From positions 1-7,134 of the forward strand of contig JAFDFV010000115.1 in assembly GCA_019309665.1 (NCBI GenBank): a stretch of DNA of 7,134 nt, in the 5' to 3' direction. The DNA is from Deltaproteobacteria bacterium (GTDB lineage: Bacteria; Desulfobacterota; Desulfobacteria; Desulfobacterales; ETH-SRB1). A program made the translations under genes and the position numbers. Under the pieces are notes generated by a model that saw only the letters and a list, made by a program, of their open reading frames with translations, ran no database searches and was not told where the DNA came from. The first letter of the stretch is position 1; each line of letters opens with the position of its first letter. Of this stretch, positions 6,628 through 7,134 are shown in pieces.

Positions 6628-7134
6628 ATGGCTAAGTCTATCACTCAGGAATTTGTCAAAGGTCTGTGGGATGAAATACCACCATTCAGGCTTGTACTTG
6701 GCCTTTGTCCCATACTTGCTGTTACTAAATCTGTTGAAAACGGACTTTCACAAGTAAGAATAGCCTGTTTTATTGTTATCATAGCAACATTTGTTATCGT
6801 TGTAGAACTTCTTATGCAGGCATATACATATGCGCTTTTTTTAAAGCTAGGAATTTTCATACCGCTTATTGTAGTTAACTGCATTCTGCTTGGACGAGCA
6901 GAGGCATTTGCATACAAAAACGGCGTTATTGCTTCAATAGCGGACGGGCTTGGAATAGGTGTTGGGAATACAATTTCCCTGGTTGCTCTTGGCGCTTTAC
7001 GGGAAGTATTTGGCAGCGGCACATTTTACGGAATGTCTGTATTTGGGCCATCTTTTCAGCCTTTTACATTCATGGTCGAGGCGCCGGGCGCTTTTGTGTG
7101 TCTTGGGCTTATGCTATGTATGATGAATCTTGCA
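6628..7134 (+). CDS. rnfE: Rnf complex subunit E, partial at right edge, one helix missing
   Basis: RnfE is an integral membrane subunit that pairs with RnfA and, with it, holds a [2Fe-2S] cluster in the membrane. The 169 visible residues begin at ATG 6628 with GGGAG at 6617-6621, 10 nt after the rnfG stop. Landmarks are LGLCPILAVT (24-33) with Cys27, GIFIPLIVVNCILLGRAEAF (75-94) with Cys85, and ADGLGIGVG (105-113); the two Cys are the conserved cluster ligands. Between ENGL (37-40) and QVRIACFIVIIATF (42-55) the family normally has about 25-27 more residues (GMGxATTFVLV and following, the second transmembrane helix), and these are absent. The reading frame is kept across the junction at about 6745-6756. 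Loss of a helix should invert what follows or wreck the fold, so this is either a disabling deletion or a sequence/assembly error. The rest runs normally off the edge. Confidence 0.9.
   Translation, partial: MAKSITQEFVKGLWDEIPPFRLVLGLCPILAVTKSVENGLSQVRIACFIVIIATFVIVVELLMQAYTYALFLKLGIFIPLIVVNCILLGRAEAFAYKNGVIASIADGLGIGVGNTISLVALGALREVFGSGTFYGMSVFGPSFQPFTFMVEAPGAFVCLGLMLCMMNLA

Overview
The window reads as a piece of a sulfate-reducer-like genome, most likely Desulfobacterota and probably Desulfobacterales. The evidence is a complete-looking Rnf gene set interleaved with a class III (cytochrome c3-type) tetraheme cytochrome, moderately AT-rich DNA, and protein styles typical of that group. The assignment is by recognition from sequence alone.

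Layout. Positions 1-975 (minus strand) hold the N-terminal two thirds or so of an ArsB/NhaD-superfamily sodium:proton antiporter that runs off the left edge. Its signal peptide and body lie in different frames, and the first transmembrane segment after the leader seems to be missing. Positions 976-1972 are a divergent intergenic region of about 1 kb with no convincing gene. It contains a 27-bp-arm inverted repeat (1402-1507), a candidate sigma70 promoter (1698-1726) and an 8-bp perfect hairpin (1916-1934) just upstream of rnfB. From 1973 to the right edge, all genes are on the plus strand and closely spaced: rnfB, a universal stress protein, a tetraheme cytochrome c, a 130-nt gap, then rnfC, rnfD, rnfG and a partial rnfE. 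rnfA is not in the window and would be expected downstream.

How it works together. RnfB carries one N-terminal and four ferredoxin-type [4Fe-4S] sites and would take electrons from reduced ferredoxin in the cytoplasm. RnfD and RnfE (with the unseen RnfA) form the membrane core, RnfG carries a periplasmic covalent FMN site (SGAT), and the tetraheme cytochrome sits on the periplasmic side. The most interesting point is that RnfC has lost the glycine-rich and acidic motifs that bind FMN/NADH in ordinary RnfC, and RnfD has Tyr158 where ordinary RnfD has the FMN-bearing Thr. With the embedded cytochrome, this suggests an Rnf variant that may link ferredoxin to a periplasmic cytochrome c pool rather than to NAD(H). 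That functional reading is inference.

Two membrane proteins (the antiporter and RnfE) each appear to lack about one transmembrane helix compared with their families. These may be real deletions, or sequence/assembly errors of a shared kind, and they deserve checking before either gene is interpreted.
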